A stretch of 41,940 nt of DNA from Candidatus Dormiibacterota bacterium (GTDB taxonomy: Bacteria; Chloroflexota; Dormibacteria; Dormibacterales; Dormibacteraceae), in the NCBI GenBank assembly GCA_003151935.1, contig PLYZ01000084.1:1-41940 (forward strand), in the 5' to 3' direction. The notes under the pieces were generated by a model that had not been told where the DNA came from, ran no database searches, and saw only the letters and a program-made list of their open reading frames with translations. Made by a program: the position numbers and the translations under genes. Positions 1 through 11,193 of the stretch are shown here, in pieces. Position 1 is the first letter of the stretch; each line of letters opens with the position of its first letter.

Positions 1-986
1 CGCACGGCACCAACCCGGCGAGCGCCGCGCTCAGCGGGTTCCACGTCGTGGAGGTGAAGTCGGGTCCCGACGGGCGGATCAGCCTCGCCGATCTGGAATC
101 GAAGCTGTCTCCGCGGGTCGCAGCCCTCATGCTGACTAACCCCAACACGTTGGGGCTGTTCGAGCGGCAGATACTGGAAATTGCGGAAATGGTGCATGCC
201 ACGGGCGCAATGCTCTACTACGACGGGGCCAACTTGAATGCGTTCATGGGCATCTGCCGGCCTGGTGACATGGGATTTGACGCGGTCCACATGAACCTGC
301 ACAAGACCTTCACCACCCCGCACGGCGGCGGTGGCCCGGGCGCCGGCCCTGTGGGCGTCAAAGCCGACCTGGTGCCGTTCCTTCCCACCCCGACCGTGGA
401 GCGCACGAACGGCCATCTCAAGCTGGACTTCAAGCGCCCCAGGTCGATCGGGCGCGTGCGCAGCTTCTACGGCAACTTCGGCATGCTCGTCCGGGCGTAT
501 GCCTACATCGTGGCCATGGGCGGTGACGGCCTCACCCAGGCTTCGCGCGACGCCGTGCTTTCGGCCAACTACCTTCGCAAGCAGGTCGAGGGCGAGCTCG
601 AGCTGCCCCACGACGGGCCGTGCATGCACGAGTTCGTGGCGAGCGCGCACAACCTGGCCGGAGAGGGCGTGCGGGCGCTTGACGTCGCCAAGGCTCTGCT
701 GGAGCGGGATTTCTACGCCCCGACCGTGTATTTCCCCCTGGTGGTGCCGGAGGCGATCATGGTCGAACCCACCGAGACCGAGAGCAAGGCGACCCTGGAC
801 GCGTTTGCCACCGCCATCAAAGAGATCGTCGCGGAGGCGAAGTCCAACCCACAGGCCCTCCACGAAGCACCTAGAAACCTGCCTGTCGGGCGCCTCGACG
901 AGGTCGCCGCGGCGCGCCGGATCAACGCGTATCTCCAGGGACAGAGCGAGGATCCGGTGCTGCGCTGGAAATCAGCCCAAAAATAG
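1..986 (+). CDS. gcvPB: Glycine dehydrogenase (decarboxylating) subunit 2, 5' truncated by window edge
   Basis: This is the C-terminal part of the P2 subunit of the glycine cleavage P-protein, which decarboxylates glycine with PLP and passes the aminomethyl group to the lipoyl arm of GcvH. The reading frame is open from base 3, and its first residues HGTNPASAA are a family signature, so the gene begins upstream of the window. The PLP-lysine motif [14 protein letters not shown] is present (bases about 294-335), followed by the glycine-rich GAGP stretch. The C-terminal LPTPTVER and [16 protein letters not shown] segments also fit GcvPB. The split-subunit form implies a gcvPA partner, presumably upstream. 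The stop is TAG at 984-986. About 120 bases separate it from gyrB, which appears to have its own promoter. Confidence 0.95.
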   Translation, partial: HGTNPASAALSGFHVVEVKSGPDGRISLADLESKLSPRVAALMLTNPNTLGLFERQILEIAEMVHATGAMLYYDGANLNAFMGICRPGDMGFDAVHMNLHKTFTTPHGGGGPGAGPVGVKADLVPFLPTPTVERTNGHLKLDFKRPRSIGRVRSFYGNFGMLVRAYAYIVAMGGDGLTQASRDAVLSANYLRKQVEGELELPHDGPCMHEFVASAHNLAGEGVRALDVAKALLERDFYAPTVYFPLVVPEAIMVEPTETESKATLDAFATAIKEIVAEAKSNPQALHEAPRNLPVGRLDEVAAARRINAYLQGQSEDPVLRWKSAQK

Positions 987-1033
987 GGCCTGTTAAGAGC
1001 CTGGCCGAGGGCCATTTCGAACTCGAAATCGGG

Positions 1034-1039
1034 TAAAAT
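1034..1039 (+). promoter_or_regulatory. Putative -10 box for gyrB
   Basis: TAAAAT preceded by GGG lies between gcvPB and gyrB. It would give a leader of roughly 60-100 bases depending on the gyrB start. No convincing -35 hexamer stands 16-18 bases upstream. Confidence 0.35.
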
Positions 1040-1066
1040 TAAGCACCTGAACCTCTGCCCAGTTGA

Positions 1067-3088
<2,022 letters not shown>

Positions 3089-3098
3089 CGGGTGTAGG

Positions 3099-4073
3099 GT
3101 GCGAATTGCGGTCGACGCCATGGGCGGCGACTTCGCGCCGGCGCAGGTAGTGCTGGGAGCGTCGCAGGCGGCCACCGAGTACGGAGTCGACATCTCGCTC
3201 GTCGGTTTGCCTTCCGCCGTGCAGCCCCTGCTGGACCCGCATCCGCGCCTGCACCTGGTTCCCTGCACGCAGGTGATCGCGATGGATGAGCACCCGTCGC
3301 AAGCGGTGCGCGCGAAGCCCGACTCATCGATGAGCGTCTGCGCGCGAATGTGCAAGGAGGGCCGCGCCGACGGGTGGGTCTCGGCTGGAAACTCTGGCGC
3401 GATCATGGCGGCGGCGCTTTTCATCCAGGGACGGATCAGGGGCATCGAGCGGCCGGCGCTGGGTTCCATCGTGCCTACCAACAACGGCTTCGCCTACTTC
3501 CTCGATGTTGGAGCCAACGTCGATTCCAAACCTGAGTACCTGGTCCAGTTCGCGCTGATGGGCTCGGTCTATGCGCGCGAGATGCTCGGCTACGCCAAGC
3601 CGCGCATCGGGCTGCTCAGCAACGGCGAGGAGGAGGGCAAGGGGGACGAGCGGGTGAAGGAGACCGCCAGGCGTCTGAAAGGTTCGCTCTCCGGATTCGT
3701 GGGCAACGTCGAGCCCAAGGACATCTACGGAGCGCGAGCGGATGTGATCGTTGCGGATGGTTTTGTCGGCAACGTCGCGATCAAGATGGCCGAGGCCACG
3801 GCGGAGTTTCTCTTCCGCAACCTACGCGACGAGATCCCCAAGACGATGCGCGGCAAGCTTGGAGGCCTGCTCATCCGTCCGGGTGTGCGGCAGCTGCGCG
3901 CGCGGGTCGACTGGCGCGAGTTCGGGGGTGCGCCTCTGCTTGGAATCGACGGCGTGGCGGTCGTCGCTCACGGGCGCTCCGACGCGCGGGCGATCAAGAA
4001 CGCGATCCGGGTCACTCGGGATGCGGTGCAGAATCAGCTCGTCGGTAAGATTCGGGCGGAGGTGGGGAAGTGA
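3099..4073 (+). CDS. plsX: Phosphate acyltransferase PlsX
   Basis: PlsX converts acyl-ACP and phosphate to acyl-phosphate, the acyl donor for PlsY in the first step of phospholipid synthesis. The start MRIAVDAMGGDFAP is the classic PlsX N-terminus. Further conserved stretches are GNSGAIMAAAL, RPALGSIVPT, LDVGANVDSKPEYL, LLSNGEEEGKG and VADGFVGNVAIKMAE. The length of 324 residues is normal. The GTG start lies ten bases after the gyrB stop, and the 3' end overlaps fabF by four bases, so plsX and fabF are translationally coupled. No acpP or fabD is visible between them, although many bacteria carry these genes in the same cluster. Confidence 0.95.
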   Translation: MRIAVDAMGGDFAPAQVVLGASQAATEYGVDISLVGLPSAVQPLLDPHPRLHLVPCTQVIAMDEHPSQAVRAKPDSSMSVCARMCKEGRADGWVSAGNSGAIMAAALFIQGRIRGIERPALGSIVPTNNGFAYFLDVGANVDSKPEYLVQFALMGSVYAREMLGYAKPRIGLLSNGEEEGKGDERVKETARRLKGSLSGFVGNVEPKDIYGARADVIVADGFVGNVAIKMAEATAEFLFRNLRDEIPKTMRGKLGGLLIRPGVRQLRARVDWREFGGAPLLGIDGVAVVAHGRSDARAIKNAIRVTRDAVQNQLVGKIRAEVGK

Positions 4074-5317
4074 GCAAGAACGGACGGACCCGCATCGTCG
4101 TGACCGGGATGGGTACGGTGAACCCGCTGGGCAAAGACCTGGAGGAGTACTGGCACGGGCTCATCGAAGGACGGAGCACCGCGCGCTTCGCAGAGGGTTA
4201 CCCCACCGAGAAGCTGACCACGAAATTCGCATGCGAGGTGCCGAACTTCGATCCTCAGACCTTCATGGACCGCAAGGTGGCGCAGCGGATGGCACGTTTC
4301 TCTCAGATGGCCGTCGCCGCGTCGACCATGGCGCTGGCCGACTCGGGACTCGACCTCGCGAAGGAAGACAGCTATCGCGTCGGGGTCGACATGGGCACGG
4401 GCATCGGAGGCTTCATCGAGATGACCCAGGGCGCCATCTCCTACGCGACCAAGGGCAGGCTGAATCCCCTGTACGCGCCGATGATCATCCCGAACATGGC
4501 CGCCGCCTCGGTGGCGATGGCATTTCACCTGCACGGACCCAACACCACCGTGACGACAGCATGCGCGGCGTCGACACACACGCTCGGCGATGCCAGCCGC
4601 ATGATCCAGCACGGCGACGCCGATGTGATGCTCGCGGGCGGCTCTGAGGCTTCGCTCTGCGAGGTCGGAATCTCCGCGTTCAACGCTATCCGGGCGCTCT
4701 CCACGCGTAACGATGCGCCGGAGAAGGCGAGCCGGCCGTTCGATCGTGACCGCGACGGATTCGTGCCCGGCGAAGGCGCCGGCATCCTGGTCCTCGAGTC
4801 GGCGGAGCACGCGACCAACCGAGGCGCGCGGATCTACGGCGAGATCCTCGGCTTCGCGCTGACATGCGATGCCTTTCACCAGGTCGCGCCCGATGAGACC
4901 GGAGAGGCGCCGGCGCGCGCGGTCACGCTTGCGCTGGCCGACGCTGGCATCCAGCCCGAGGACGTCGACTACGTCAACGCTCATGGCACATCGACGCAGC
5001 TGAACGACGCAGGCGAAACGAAAGCGCTGAAGATCGCTCTGGGCGAGCACGCATACAAGGTCGCGATCAGCAGCACAAAATCGATGATCGGCCACCTGCT
5101 CGGAGCCGCCGGCGCGGTGGAGGCGATCGCTACGCTGCTCACCATCAATCGCGGGGTCATCCACCCGACCATCAACTATGAAAACCCCGACCCTGCGTGT
5201 GACCTCGACTATGTGCCCAACCAGGCGCGGCGCAAGGATGTGCGCATCGCGATCTCTAACGGTTTTGGTTTCGGCGGTCACAACGCCGTTGTCGTTTTGA
5301 AAAAGTACGAGGAGTGA
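4070..5317 (+). CDS. fabF: 3-oxoacyl-[acyl-carrier-protein] synthase II
   Basis: FabF condenses malonyl-ACP with acyl-ACP in fatty-acid elongation. The catalytic triad is complete: Cys165 in TTACAAST, His305 in VNAHGTST and His342 in KSMIGHLLGAAGA. The RPFDRDRDGFVPGEGAG and NGFGFGGHNA signatures are present, and 415 residues is the usual length. The GTG start overlaps the plsX stop (GTGA). The gene ends 12 bases before gyrA, so gyrB-plsX-fabF-gyrA can be read as one transcription unit. FabB is the alternative family member, but the overall motif set fits FabF. Confidence 0.95.
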   Translation: MSKNGRTRIVVTGMGTVNPLGKDLEEYWHGLIEGRSTARFAEGYPTEKLTTKFACEVPNFDPQTFMDRKVAQRMARFSQMAVAASTMALADSGLDLAKEDSYRVGVDMGTGIGGFIEMTQGAISYATKGRLNPLYAPMIIPNMAAASVAMAFHLHGPNTTVTTACAASTHTLGDASRMIQHGDADVMLAGGSEASLCEVGISAFNAIRALSTRNDAPEKASRPFDRDRDGFVPGEGAGILVLESAEHATNRGARIYGEILGFALTCDAFHQVAPDETGEAPARAVTLALADAGIQPEDVDYVNAHGTSTQLNDAGETKALKIALGEHAYKVAISSTKSMIGHLLGAAGAVEAIATLLTINRGVIHPTINYENPDPACDLDYVPNQARRKDVRIAISNGFGFGGHNAVVVLKKYEE

Positions 5318-5329
5318 TCCCCTAAGGCA

Positions 5330-7831
5330 GTGACTGAGGAAAACAACATCGGAACAGTGATCGGCCGCAGCCTCCAGGAGGAGATGCAGACCTCCTACAT
5401 GGAGTACGCGATGTCCGTCATCATCAGCCGGGCGCTGCCCGACGTGCGTGACGGGCTGAAGCCCGTGCAGCGCCGCATCCTCTACGCGATGCATCGCGCG
5501 GGCGCGACATCCGGGAGCCGGTATCGCAAGTGCGCCGCGTTCGTCGGCGACGTGCTGAAGCTGTACCACCCGCACGGCGACCAGTCGGTCTATGACGCGC
5601 TGGTCCGCATGGCTCAGCCGTTCTCGATGCGCTATCCGCTGATCGACGGCCAGGGCAACTTCGGAAGCGTCGATGGCGATCCGCCGGCGGCCATGCGCTA
5701 CACCGAGGCGCGGCTGTCCGCCATCACCGGCGAGCTGATGGACGACATCGAGAAGCAGACCGTCGACATGGTCCCGAACTACGACGGCACCGAAGAGCAG
5801 CCGGACGTTCTGCCCGGGCGGCTGCCGAACCTGCTGGTCAACGGTGCGACAGGCATAGCGGTCGGCATGACGACCAACATTCCGCCGCACAACCTTCGTG
5901 AGATAACGGCCGGGATCAAGTACCTGGTCGACAACCCCGAGGCCACGGGCGAGGACCTTCTGAGCTTCGTCAAGGGCCCCGACTTTCCGACCGGCGGAAA
6001 GATCATGGGGACGGCCGGCATCAAAGCCGCGTACGCAACAGGCCATGGCCGCATCATCGTGCAGGCGCGACACACCTTCGAGCAGGCGCCCAACGGCCGC
6101 GAGCGGATCATCATCGACGAGCTTCCGTATGCCGTCAACAAGGCCACGCTCGTAGCGAAGATCGCGGAGCTGGTTTCGGATCGAAAGCTCGAAGGGATCG
6201 CGGATTTGCGCGACGAGTCAGACCGCCAGGGCATGCGCATCGTTATCGAGCTGAAGCGAGACGCACGTGTGTTCACCGTCTTGAACAACCTTTACAAGCA
6301 CACCACGCTTCAGACGACGTTCGGCGTGATCATGCTCGCCATCGTCGACGGACGCCCGGTCATCCTGAGCCTCAAGCAGGCGCTGCAGCTTTTCATCGAC
6401 CACCGCCGCAACGTCATCCTTAGGCGCACTCGCTTCGACCTGGAGCGTGCGCAGGAACGGGCCCACATCCTCGAAGGCCTGAAGATCTGCCTCGACCACC
6501 TCGACGAGGTCATCAAGACCATTCGCGCCGCCGCCGACCCCGATATCGCGTCGACCGAGCTGCAGACGAAGTTCGGCCTCAGCGAGAGGCAGGCCAAAGC
6601 CGTGCTCGCCCTGACCCTGAGCCGCCTGACCCGGCTCGAGCGCGGCAAGATCGACGCCGAGTACGAGGAGGTCATCAAGACGATTGCCTACCTCGAATCG
6701 ATCCTGGCGAGCGACCAGAGGGTGCGGCTGCTGATCAGGGACGAGATGGACGACCTGGCCAAGAAGTACGGTGACGAGCGCAGGACCGAGATCACAGACC
6801 AGGAGGCGTCAGAGCTCTCGGCCGAGGACCTGGTGCCAAAAGAAGAGGTGGTCGTCACGCTGACCCACCGCGGGTACGTCAAGCGCCAGCCGCTGCGCGT
6901 GTTCCGCGCGCAGAAGCGTGGCGGAGTCGGGCTGAAGGGAGCCAAGCCGACCGCGGGGAGCGACGCACCGAGCGGGACGCGCGAGGAGGACTACGCGCTG
7001 CACCTGCTGACGACCCACACCCATGCCTCGATGCTCTTCTTCACGCAGAGCGGACGCGTGTTCCAGCTGCGCGTGCACGAGGTGCCGGAGCGCGAGCGAC
7101 AGGCCAAGGGCATGCCGGTCAACAACCTGATCGACATCGATTCAAACGAAAGGATCACGGCGGTGTTCGTGCGGCCGGAAACGGAAGCCGAAGCGCGCTA
7201 CATGCTGATGGTCACCAAGAACGGATACATCAAGAAGACGGCGCTCGCCGAGTACGCCAACGTCCGGCGCAACGGGTTGATCGCGATCAATCTGCAGGAG
7301 GGCGACGAGCTGGACTGGGTGACCCCGACCACGGGTTCAGACGAGATCCTGATCGCCACCGAGCTCGGCAAGGCGATCCGTTTCAGCGAGACGGAGGTCC
7401 GCGCGATGGGCCGTGACACGCAAGGCGTGATCGGTATCAAGCTCGGCAAGGGCGACGCGGTGGCGGGAATGGCCACGGCAACGCCACGAGGCGATCTGCT
7501 CGTCATCACGCAGCGCGGTTACGGCAAGCGGACGCCGGTCTCCGATTACCCGATGCATCACAGAGCCGGCCAGGGCGTGTTCACGCTGAAGGTCACCGAT
7601 CGCGTCGGGAAGCTCACCGCGATGCGGGTCGTCAGCGATCCCGAGGAGGAGGTCCTCGTCATCAGCGCGAGCGGTATGGTGCTGCGCACGCGGGTGGGGG
7701 CGATCTCGCAAATCGGCCGGCAGACACAGGGCGTGATCGTCATGCGCATCGCACCTGACGACCTGATCGTCGCGATCGCACCGGTCGCCGCCATCGAAGA
7801 CGAGGACGCGCAAGGAGTAGCCGGGCCGTGA
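5330..7831 (+). CDS. gyrA: DNA gyrase subunit A
   Basis: This is the cleavage/ligation and DNA-wrapping subunit of gyrase. The catalytic tyrosine is Tyr124 in [11 protein letters not shown]. The drug-binding helix reads [16 protein letters not shown], so the position usually held by Ser or Thr (E. coli Ser83) is Gln85, while the E. coli Asp87 equivalent is Asp89. The C-terminal beta-pinwheel has six-bladed repeats and the GyrA-box QKRGGVG, the DNA-wrapping motif that separates gyrase from topoisomerase IV. The length is 833 residues. The GTG start at 5330 lies 12 bases after fabF. The stop overlaps the next GTG start by four bases, tying gyrA to the membrane protein and kinase that follow. 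Confidence 0.96.
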   Translation: MTEENNIGTVIGRSLQEEMQTSYMEYAMSVIISRALPDVRDGLKPVQRRILYAMHRAGATSGSRYRKCAAFVGDVLKLYHPHGDQSVYDALVRMAQPFSMRYPLIDGQGNFGSVDGDPPAAMRYTEARLSAITGELMDDIEKQTVDMVPNYDGTEEQPDVLPGRLPNLLVNGATGIAVGMTTNIPPHNLREITAGIKYLVDNPEATGEDLLSFVKGPDFPTGGKIMGTAGIKAAYATGHGRIIVQARHTFEQAPNGRERIIIDELPYAVNKATLVAKIAELVSDRKLEGIADLRDESDRQGMRIVIELKRDARVFTVLNNLYKHTTLQTTFGVIMLAIVDGRPVILSLKQALQLFIDHRRNVILRRTRFDLERAQERAHILEGLKICLDHLDEVIKTIRAAADPDIASTELQTKFGLSERQAKAVLALTLSRLTRLERGKIDAEYEEVIKTIAYLESILASDQRVRLLIRDEMDDLAKKYGDERRTEITDQEASELSAEDLVPKEEVVVTLTHRGYVKRQPLRVFRAQKRGGVGLKGAKPTAGSDAPSGTREEDYALHLLTTHTHASMLFFTQSGRVFQLRVHEVPERERQAKGMPVNNLIDIDSNERITAVFVRPETEAEARYMLMVTKNGYIKKTALAEYANVRRNGLIAINLQEGDELDWVTPTTGSDEILIATELGKAIRFSETEVRAMGRDTQGVIGIKLGKGDAVAGMATATPRGDLLVITQRGYGKRTPVSDYPMHHRAGQGVFTLKVTDRVGKLTAMRVVSDPEEEVLVISASGMVLRTRVGAISQIGRQTQGVIVMRIAPDDLIVAIAPVAAIEDEDAQGVAGP

Positions 7832-8127
7832 CTTCTATCGGTTGGATCGGCGTCTGGCTGCTCGTGGCCAGCGTTGTTGCCATCGTGGTGGAAGGAGTGG
7901 TGGCGGCGTTCTGGGCCATGTCGATGGTCAAACGCTCGCGCGCACTCTCGGAAGGACTCCTGGTCGAGCGAGGGTTGATCGAAGCCGACCTGGCGCGGCT
8001 GCGAGCCGCCATCGAGGAGACGAAACAGTTGTGGAGGCCCTACCGTCGCGTCCTGCGTTGGGTGCGCCACCCGCTTGTGATTGCGCTCCTCGAGTCTTAC
8101 GCGAGGCGGCGGGTGCGGGCTCGATGA
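7828..8127 (+). CDS. Small single-span membrane protein coupled to a sensor kinase
   Basis: The product is 99 residues with no recognised family. One strong transmembrane helix lies at about residues 5-32 ([18 protein letters not shown]), followed by a basic, helical cytoplasmic part with a possible coiled coil ([20 protein letters not shown]). The GTG start overlaps the gyrA stop, and the stop overlaps the ATG of the kinase at 8124 (ATGA). Synthesis is therefore coupled to a soluble histidine kinase that has no input domain. It may be a membrane anchor or signal partner for that kinase; this is inference from the overlap and topology only. Confidence 0.7.
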   Translation: MTSIGWIGVWLLVASVVAIVVEGVVAAFWAMSMVKRSRALSEGLLVERGLIEADLARLRAAIEETKQLWRPYRRVLRWVRHPLVIALLESYARRRVRAR

Positions 8128-8780
8128 GCGAAGCGCGAGAGGAGCTCCGGGCGCCCGCGGACGGTTTCGCCCACCAGGCCGTCGAGGACGCCGTGGCGAG
8201 GGAGCGCGCCCGCATCGCACGCGAGCTGCACGACGGAATCGCCACCGATCTCGCAGGAGCGATCTCGCTTTTCAAGGTCTACATGGAAGGACGAAAGGGC
8301 CAGCCCGACCAGACCCTGAAGAATGTTTTCGAGATCATGGAACGGCTGCTGAAGCACGTGCGCGAGGCGCTCACCGACCTGCGTCCGCCTCCGATCTCGC
8401 CGGACGGCCTGCTCGGTGATCTCCGCCAGCAGGCGGACGAGCTCGCGCGCCTCTACGGCATACGCGTCGAGCTCTCGAGCAACGGGACCGAGGACCTTCT
8501 GTCCGCGCACCAGCGCGAGGTGGTCGCCCAGGTCGTGCGCGAGGCTCTGACCAACGTGCGCCGTCACTCTGGCTCGTCGATCTGCCGGGTCAAGATGGCG
8601 TTTGCCGCGCGACCGTTCCTGATCGAGGTGTCGGACGAGGGCTGCGGCATCACCGGAGGCAAGAGCGGTGGCTATGGACTGGTGGGGATGCGAGAAAGGG
8701 CGGCCGGGATTGGCGGCCGCCTGGAGGTGGTGAGCACCGAGGATCGCGGCACCACGGTGTTCCTTTTCGGTCCGGCCTAA
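8124..8780 (+). CDS. Soluble NarL/DegS-type sensor histidine kinase
   Basis: This is a HisKA_3-type histidine kinase of 218 residues. The H-box is RERARIARELHDGIATDLAG near residues 31-50, with His in ELHDG as the expected phosphoacceptor. The HATPase_c region has REALTNVRRHS (N box), VSDEGCGI (G1) and GGYGLVGMRERAAGIGG (G2). There is no sensor or transmembrane domain. The ATG overlaps the stop of the preceding one-TM protein. Kinases of this type normally phosphorylate LuxR-type regulators, but none follows; the nearest candidates are the GAF/HTH protein facing it at 8806-9447 and the NarL regulator at 15766. The partner is unresolved. Confidence 0.85.
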   Translation: MSEAREELRAPADGFAHQAVEDAVARERARIARELHDGIATDLAGAISLFKVYMEGRKGQPDQTLKNVFEIMERLLKHVREALTDLRPPPISPDGLLGDLRQQADELARLYGIRVELSSNGTEDLLSAHQREVVAQVVREALTNVRRHSGSSICRVKMAFAARPFLIEVSDEGCGITGGKSGGYGLVGMRERAAGIGGRLEVVSTEDRGTTVFLFGPA

Positions 8781-8805
8781 GTCCAGGTCATCTCATCACC
8801 TCCAA

Positions 8806-9447
8806 TCACTGCCGGAACGACCGGCGCGGCGGTCGCATCTCGTCAAACGGAAGCGCGAGCTCGTCAGATTCGATCCCCTGCAGCTTCCTCGTGACGCTCT
8901 CGACCAGCTCGAGTGAGGCGTGGTCGTCAACCCTGATGGCGCGTGCGATCTCCTGGGCGGAGAGCCCATAGCTCAGCAGCTGGGCGATCTCTCCCTCGCT
9001 CTCGTTCAAGCGCCCGAGCGGCCCCCGCAGCGCCGCCACCATGGGCGCGAGCGTGGTGCCAAGGCTGATCGCGTAGGTGACGTCTTCCTCCGTGTACCAG
9101 TGGTCGCGCCGGCACCCGATGACGAGCAGGCCGATCGGTCGCGCGCCGGGATTGCCCACCGGCGCATAAAGCAGCGCCGGCCAGTCCATCTCCCAGTCGT
9201 AACCCATTGACGGGTTGGGATTCTCGACCAGCGCATTCATGACCGTCGGGCGCTTCTCATACAGCGCGCGGCGGGCCAAGGGCATGAGCGGTCGACCCTG
9301 CAGGAACCGGCGCGAAACCTCTGAGGCGGCGATCGGCTGGAGCCATCCAGCGCGCAGGTAGCCAAGGACCCAGCGGTCGTGGCAAAGACCGTCTAGGGCC
9401 AGTCCCAACCGGCGTCTGGCTTGCTGGAACTGTGGGAGCTGGGCCAT
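8806..9447 (-). CDS. GAF-domain regulator with LuxR-like C-terminal helix-turn-helix
   Basis: This protein of 213 residues has a GAF-like middle part (about 35-140: LYAPVGNPGARPIGLLVIGCRRDHW, then EEDVTYAISLGTTLAPMVAAL). Its C-terminal segment resembles a LuxR-type helix-turn-helix (LNESEGEIAQLLSYGLSAQEIARAI). It probably senses a small molecule or redox signal and controls transcription; ligand and targets are unknown. It converges on the kinase at 8124, with about 25 bases between the stops. Upstream lies a perfect dyad at 9469-9484 and then the IS element, which has separated it from the OmpR-type regulator that was its divergent neighbour before insertion. Confidence 0.65.
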   Translation of the reverse strand: MAQLPQFQQARRRLGLALDGLCHDRWVLGYLRAGWLQPIAASEVSRRFLQGRPLMPLARRALYEKRPTVMNALVENPNPSMGYDWEMDWPALLYAPVGNPGARPIGLLVIGCRRDHWYTEEDVTYAISLGTTLAPMVAALRGPLGRLNESEGEIAQLLSYGLSAQEIARAIRVDDHASLELVESVTRKLQGIESDELALPFDEMRPPRRSFRQ

Positions 9448-9468
9448 ATCCGCAGGTTAGGCGCGGCC

Positions 9469-9484
9469 TGAGGTCCTGACCTCA
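9469..9484. promoter_or_regulatory. Perfect 7-2-7 dyad, probable operator
   Basis: TGAGGTC-CT-GACCTCA lies 22 bases upstream of the GAF/LuxR-like gene start. Its symmetry and place in a regulator promoter suggest a binding site for a dimeric repressor or for the regulator itself. No second copy was noticed in the window. Confidence 0.45.
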
Positions 9485-9512
9485 TCGGAGGCTCAGCATT
9501 TCCTCAAGAAAC

Positions 9513-11153
9513 GATGATGTTGCCGAACGGTAGTAAAGACGGTCCAGATTTCAGAGAGAAGGCGGCTCGAGCCTCCGGATCTGTCCTCGCTCCCTGGTTA
9601 GAACTGAACGGCGCCATGGGCGAGCTGGCGGACCACACTGGCCCAGAATCGACCTCTGGCCGACGACGAGGGCCCTGCCCGCCTGGGCCTCGGGCCGGCG
9701 GCGGACCAGCTGCTTCAGGTTCATGGCGGACGCGGTGAGCAGCGCTTGGATCTGCATCTTGCCGCGACCACGGAATTGAGCTTTTCCGAAACCGTGCTGC
9801 TCCTTCGCATGCGCGAAGACCAGTTCGCTAACAGCCTTCCGGTGACGAAGCAGCTGTTGCGACCGGCGCTTGTGGAGATGCCGTTTCATCGCCTCGTACT
9901 GCTCTATCTCCCAGCGCCGCGTGATGGAGCGATCTCCTCGGCCGGGGGCGCATTGAGCTTTCAGCGGACAGTCCTGGCAGGTGCCCCGCTTGGGCCTGTA
10001 CACCACGCGACGCTTCTCGAACGCCAGCGTCTTGTGACCCAGCTCTTTGCCCTCGGGACAGATATAGAGGTCGCGCTCCGGGACGTAGATGAACCGACTG
10101 GGATTCAGCCCGCCGGAGCGATTGAGGACCGGCCGCATCGCGATGGTTGGTTGGACACCCGCGTTCAAGCACGCGTTCCAGGTCGCGTCGCTCGCATATC
10201 CGGCATCGGCGACGAGTTCACGAGGCGAACGGCCCAGCTTGAGACGGTGTCTGGTGAGCATGTCAACCACCGCCTGAGCGTCTCCCTCTGTAGCGGGTCG
10301 TACTTCTACCGCCGTGATGATATGAGCCTTTCCGCCGTCCACCACCATGTGCGTCTTGTGGGCGAGGAGCCGGGGCTGACCCAGCTTGGTAGCCACCTCG
10401 GCGTCAGGGTCCGTCGAACTCACCAGCAGGCTGTTCACGACGGCACGCCGCTCTGGTTTGTCCTTTCTCGGGCGACCCTGGCCTTGCCGCGGTCGAGGAG
10501 CGGCATCTTCCCGATCCGATTCGGGGTTGGCTTCCCAGATCTGGGCGACGAACTCTTTCGGCCGGGTGAGCGTCCGCTGCTCGACGAGCGCTCTCGAGCG
10601 GAGAGACTTCGGCGATGCGTTCGCCTTGCTCAGGGTCGAGTCAAGGAACACGACATCGCCTTCGACCAATCCACGTGCCTCACACAGCTGGACAATACGA
10701 GTGAAGAAGCGCTCATAGACCGCTCGGCCGAAGCGTCGCCGCGCCTTGCTGAGGACGCTATGGTCAGGCACGGGCTCGTCGAGTTCGTATCCGAGGAACC
10801 ACCTCCAAGCCAGGTTCAAGCCTGCCTCCTCGCAGACCCGACGCTCGCTGCGGATGCCGTACAGGTAACCGAGCAGCGAGAGCTTGAAGATGACGACCGG
10901 ATCCACCGACGGTTGTCCGGTGTGGCTGTACGAGCCCTTGACCAGGCTTCGGATGAACCCGAAATCGACTGCCGAATCAAGCTGGCGGACAAGGTGATTG
11001 CTGGGTACCGCACTGTCCAGCGAAAAGCTGACGTACAGCTTCGGCTCGACGGCCTTGAGACCCATCATGGGCGACACCTCCGAATGCGACGTGAGCTGGA
11101 TCGACGAGGTCAAGCTGATTGTCGCCGAGAAAACCGAGTTCGGCAACATCATC
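9513..11153 (-). mobile_element. Complete IS1182-family insertion sequence, 1641 bp
   Basis: The element is bounded by perfect 16-bp terminal inverted repeats: GATGATGTTGCCGAAC at 9513-9528 and its complement at 11138-11153. It is flanked by AAAC on both sides. It carries a single full-length transposase gene on the minus strand with a strong ribosome binding site and no visible frameshift, so it looks intact and possibly active. Size, single ORF and protein motifs fit IS1182. It splits the short region between a GAF/LuxR-like gene and an OmpR-type gene that were formerly about 110 bases apart and divergent. Confidence 0.9.
9551..11068 (-). CDS. IS1182-family transposase
   Basis: This DDE transposase of 505 residues is preceded by GGAGGT (plus-strand 11076-11081) seven bases before the ATG at 11068, which decides this start over longer options. 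The N-terminal DUF772-like region contains SVDPVVIFKLSLLGYLYGI and the FLGYELDEPVPDHSVLSKAR stretch. Likely catalytic acids are Asp in VVFLDSTLSKANAS, Asp in ELVADAGYAS and Glu in VSELVFAHAKEQHGF, which aligns with the E in VEPVFG of relatives. A cysteine cluster (CPEGKEL, CQDCPLKAQC) is typical for the family. The C-terminal tail after MNLKQLVRRRPEAQ is Arg/Pro-rich and probably dispensable. Confidence 0.92.
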   Translation of the reverse strand: MMGLKAVEPKLYVSFSLDSAVPSNHLVRQLDSAVDFGFIRSLVKGSYSHTGQPSVDPVVIFKLSLLGYLYGIRSERRVCEEAGLNLAWRWFLGYELDEPVPDHSVLSKARRRFGRAVYERFFTRIVQLCEARGLVEGDVVFLDSTLSKANASPKSLRSRALVEQRTLTRPKEFVAQIWEANPESDREDAAPRPRQGQGRPRKDKPERRAVVNSLLVSSTDPDAEVATKLGQPRLLAHKTHMVVDGGKAHIITAVEVRPATEGDAQAVVDMLTRHRLKLGRSPRELVADAGYASDATWNACLNAGVQPTIAMRPVLNRSGGLNPSRFIYVPERDLYICPEGKELGHKTLAFEKRRVVYRPKRGTCQDCPLKAQCAPGRGDRSITRRWEIEQYEAMKRHLHKRRSQQLLRHRKAVSELVFAHAKEQHGFGKAQFRGRGKMQIQALLTASAMNLKQLVRRRPEAQAGRALVVGQRSILGQCGPPARPWRRSVLTRERGQIRRLEPPSL

Positions 11154-11193
11154 AAACCTTGAACCTGTTAGCTTGCGGTTGGGGATTGGTGGC

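Larger units (their letters stand above)
9509..11157. repeat. AAAC direct repeats flanking the insertion sequence
   Basis: AAAC occurs at 9509-9512 and at 11154-11157, immediately outside the terminal inverted repeats, as expected for a 4-bp target duplication. Removing the element and one AAAC rebuilds TCAAG-AAAC-CTTGA, a small hairpin with AAAC as its loop. Confidence 0.6.

Noticed and set aside
4034-6073. 679-codon minus-strand open frame across fabF and gyrA
   Set aside because: It is antisense to two firmly identified genes, and its composition (Arg, His, Val and Asp rich, no motifs) is typical of a high-GC shadow frame.
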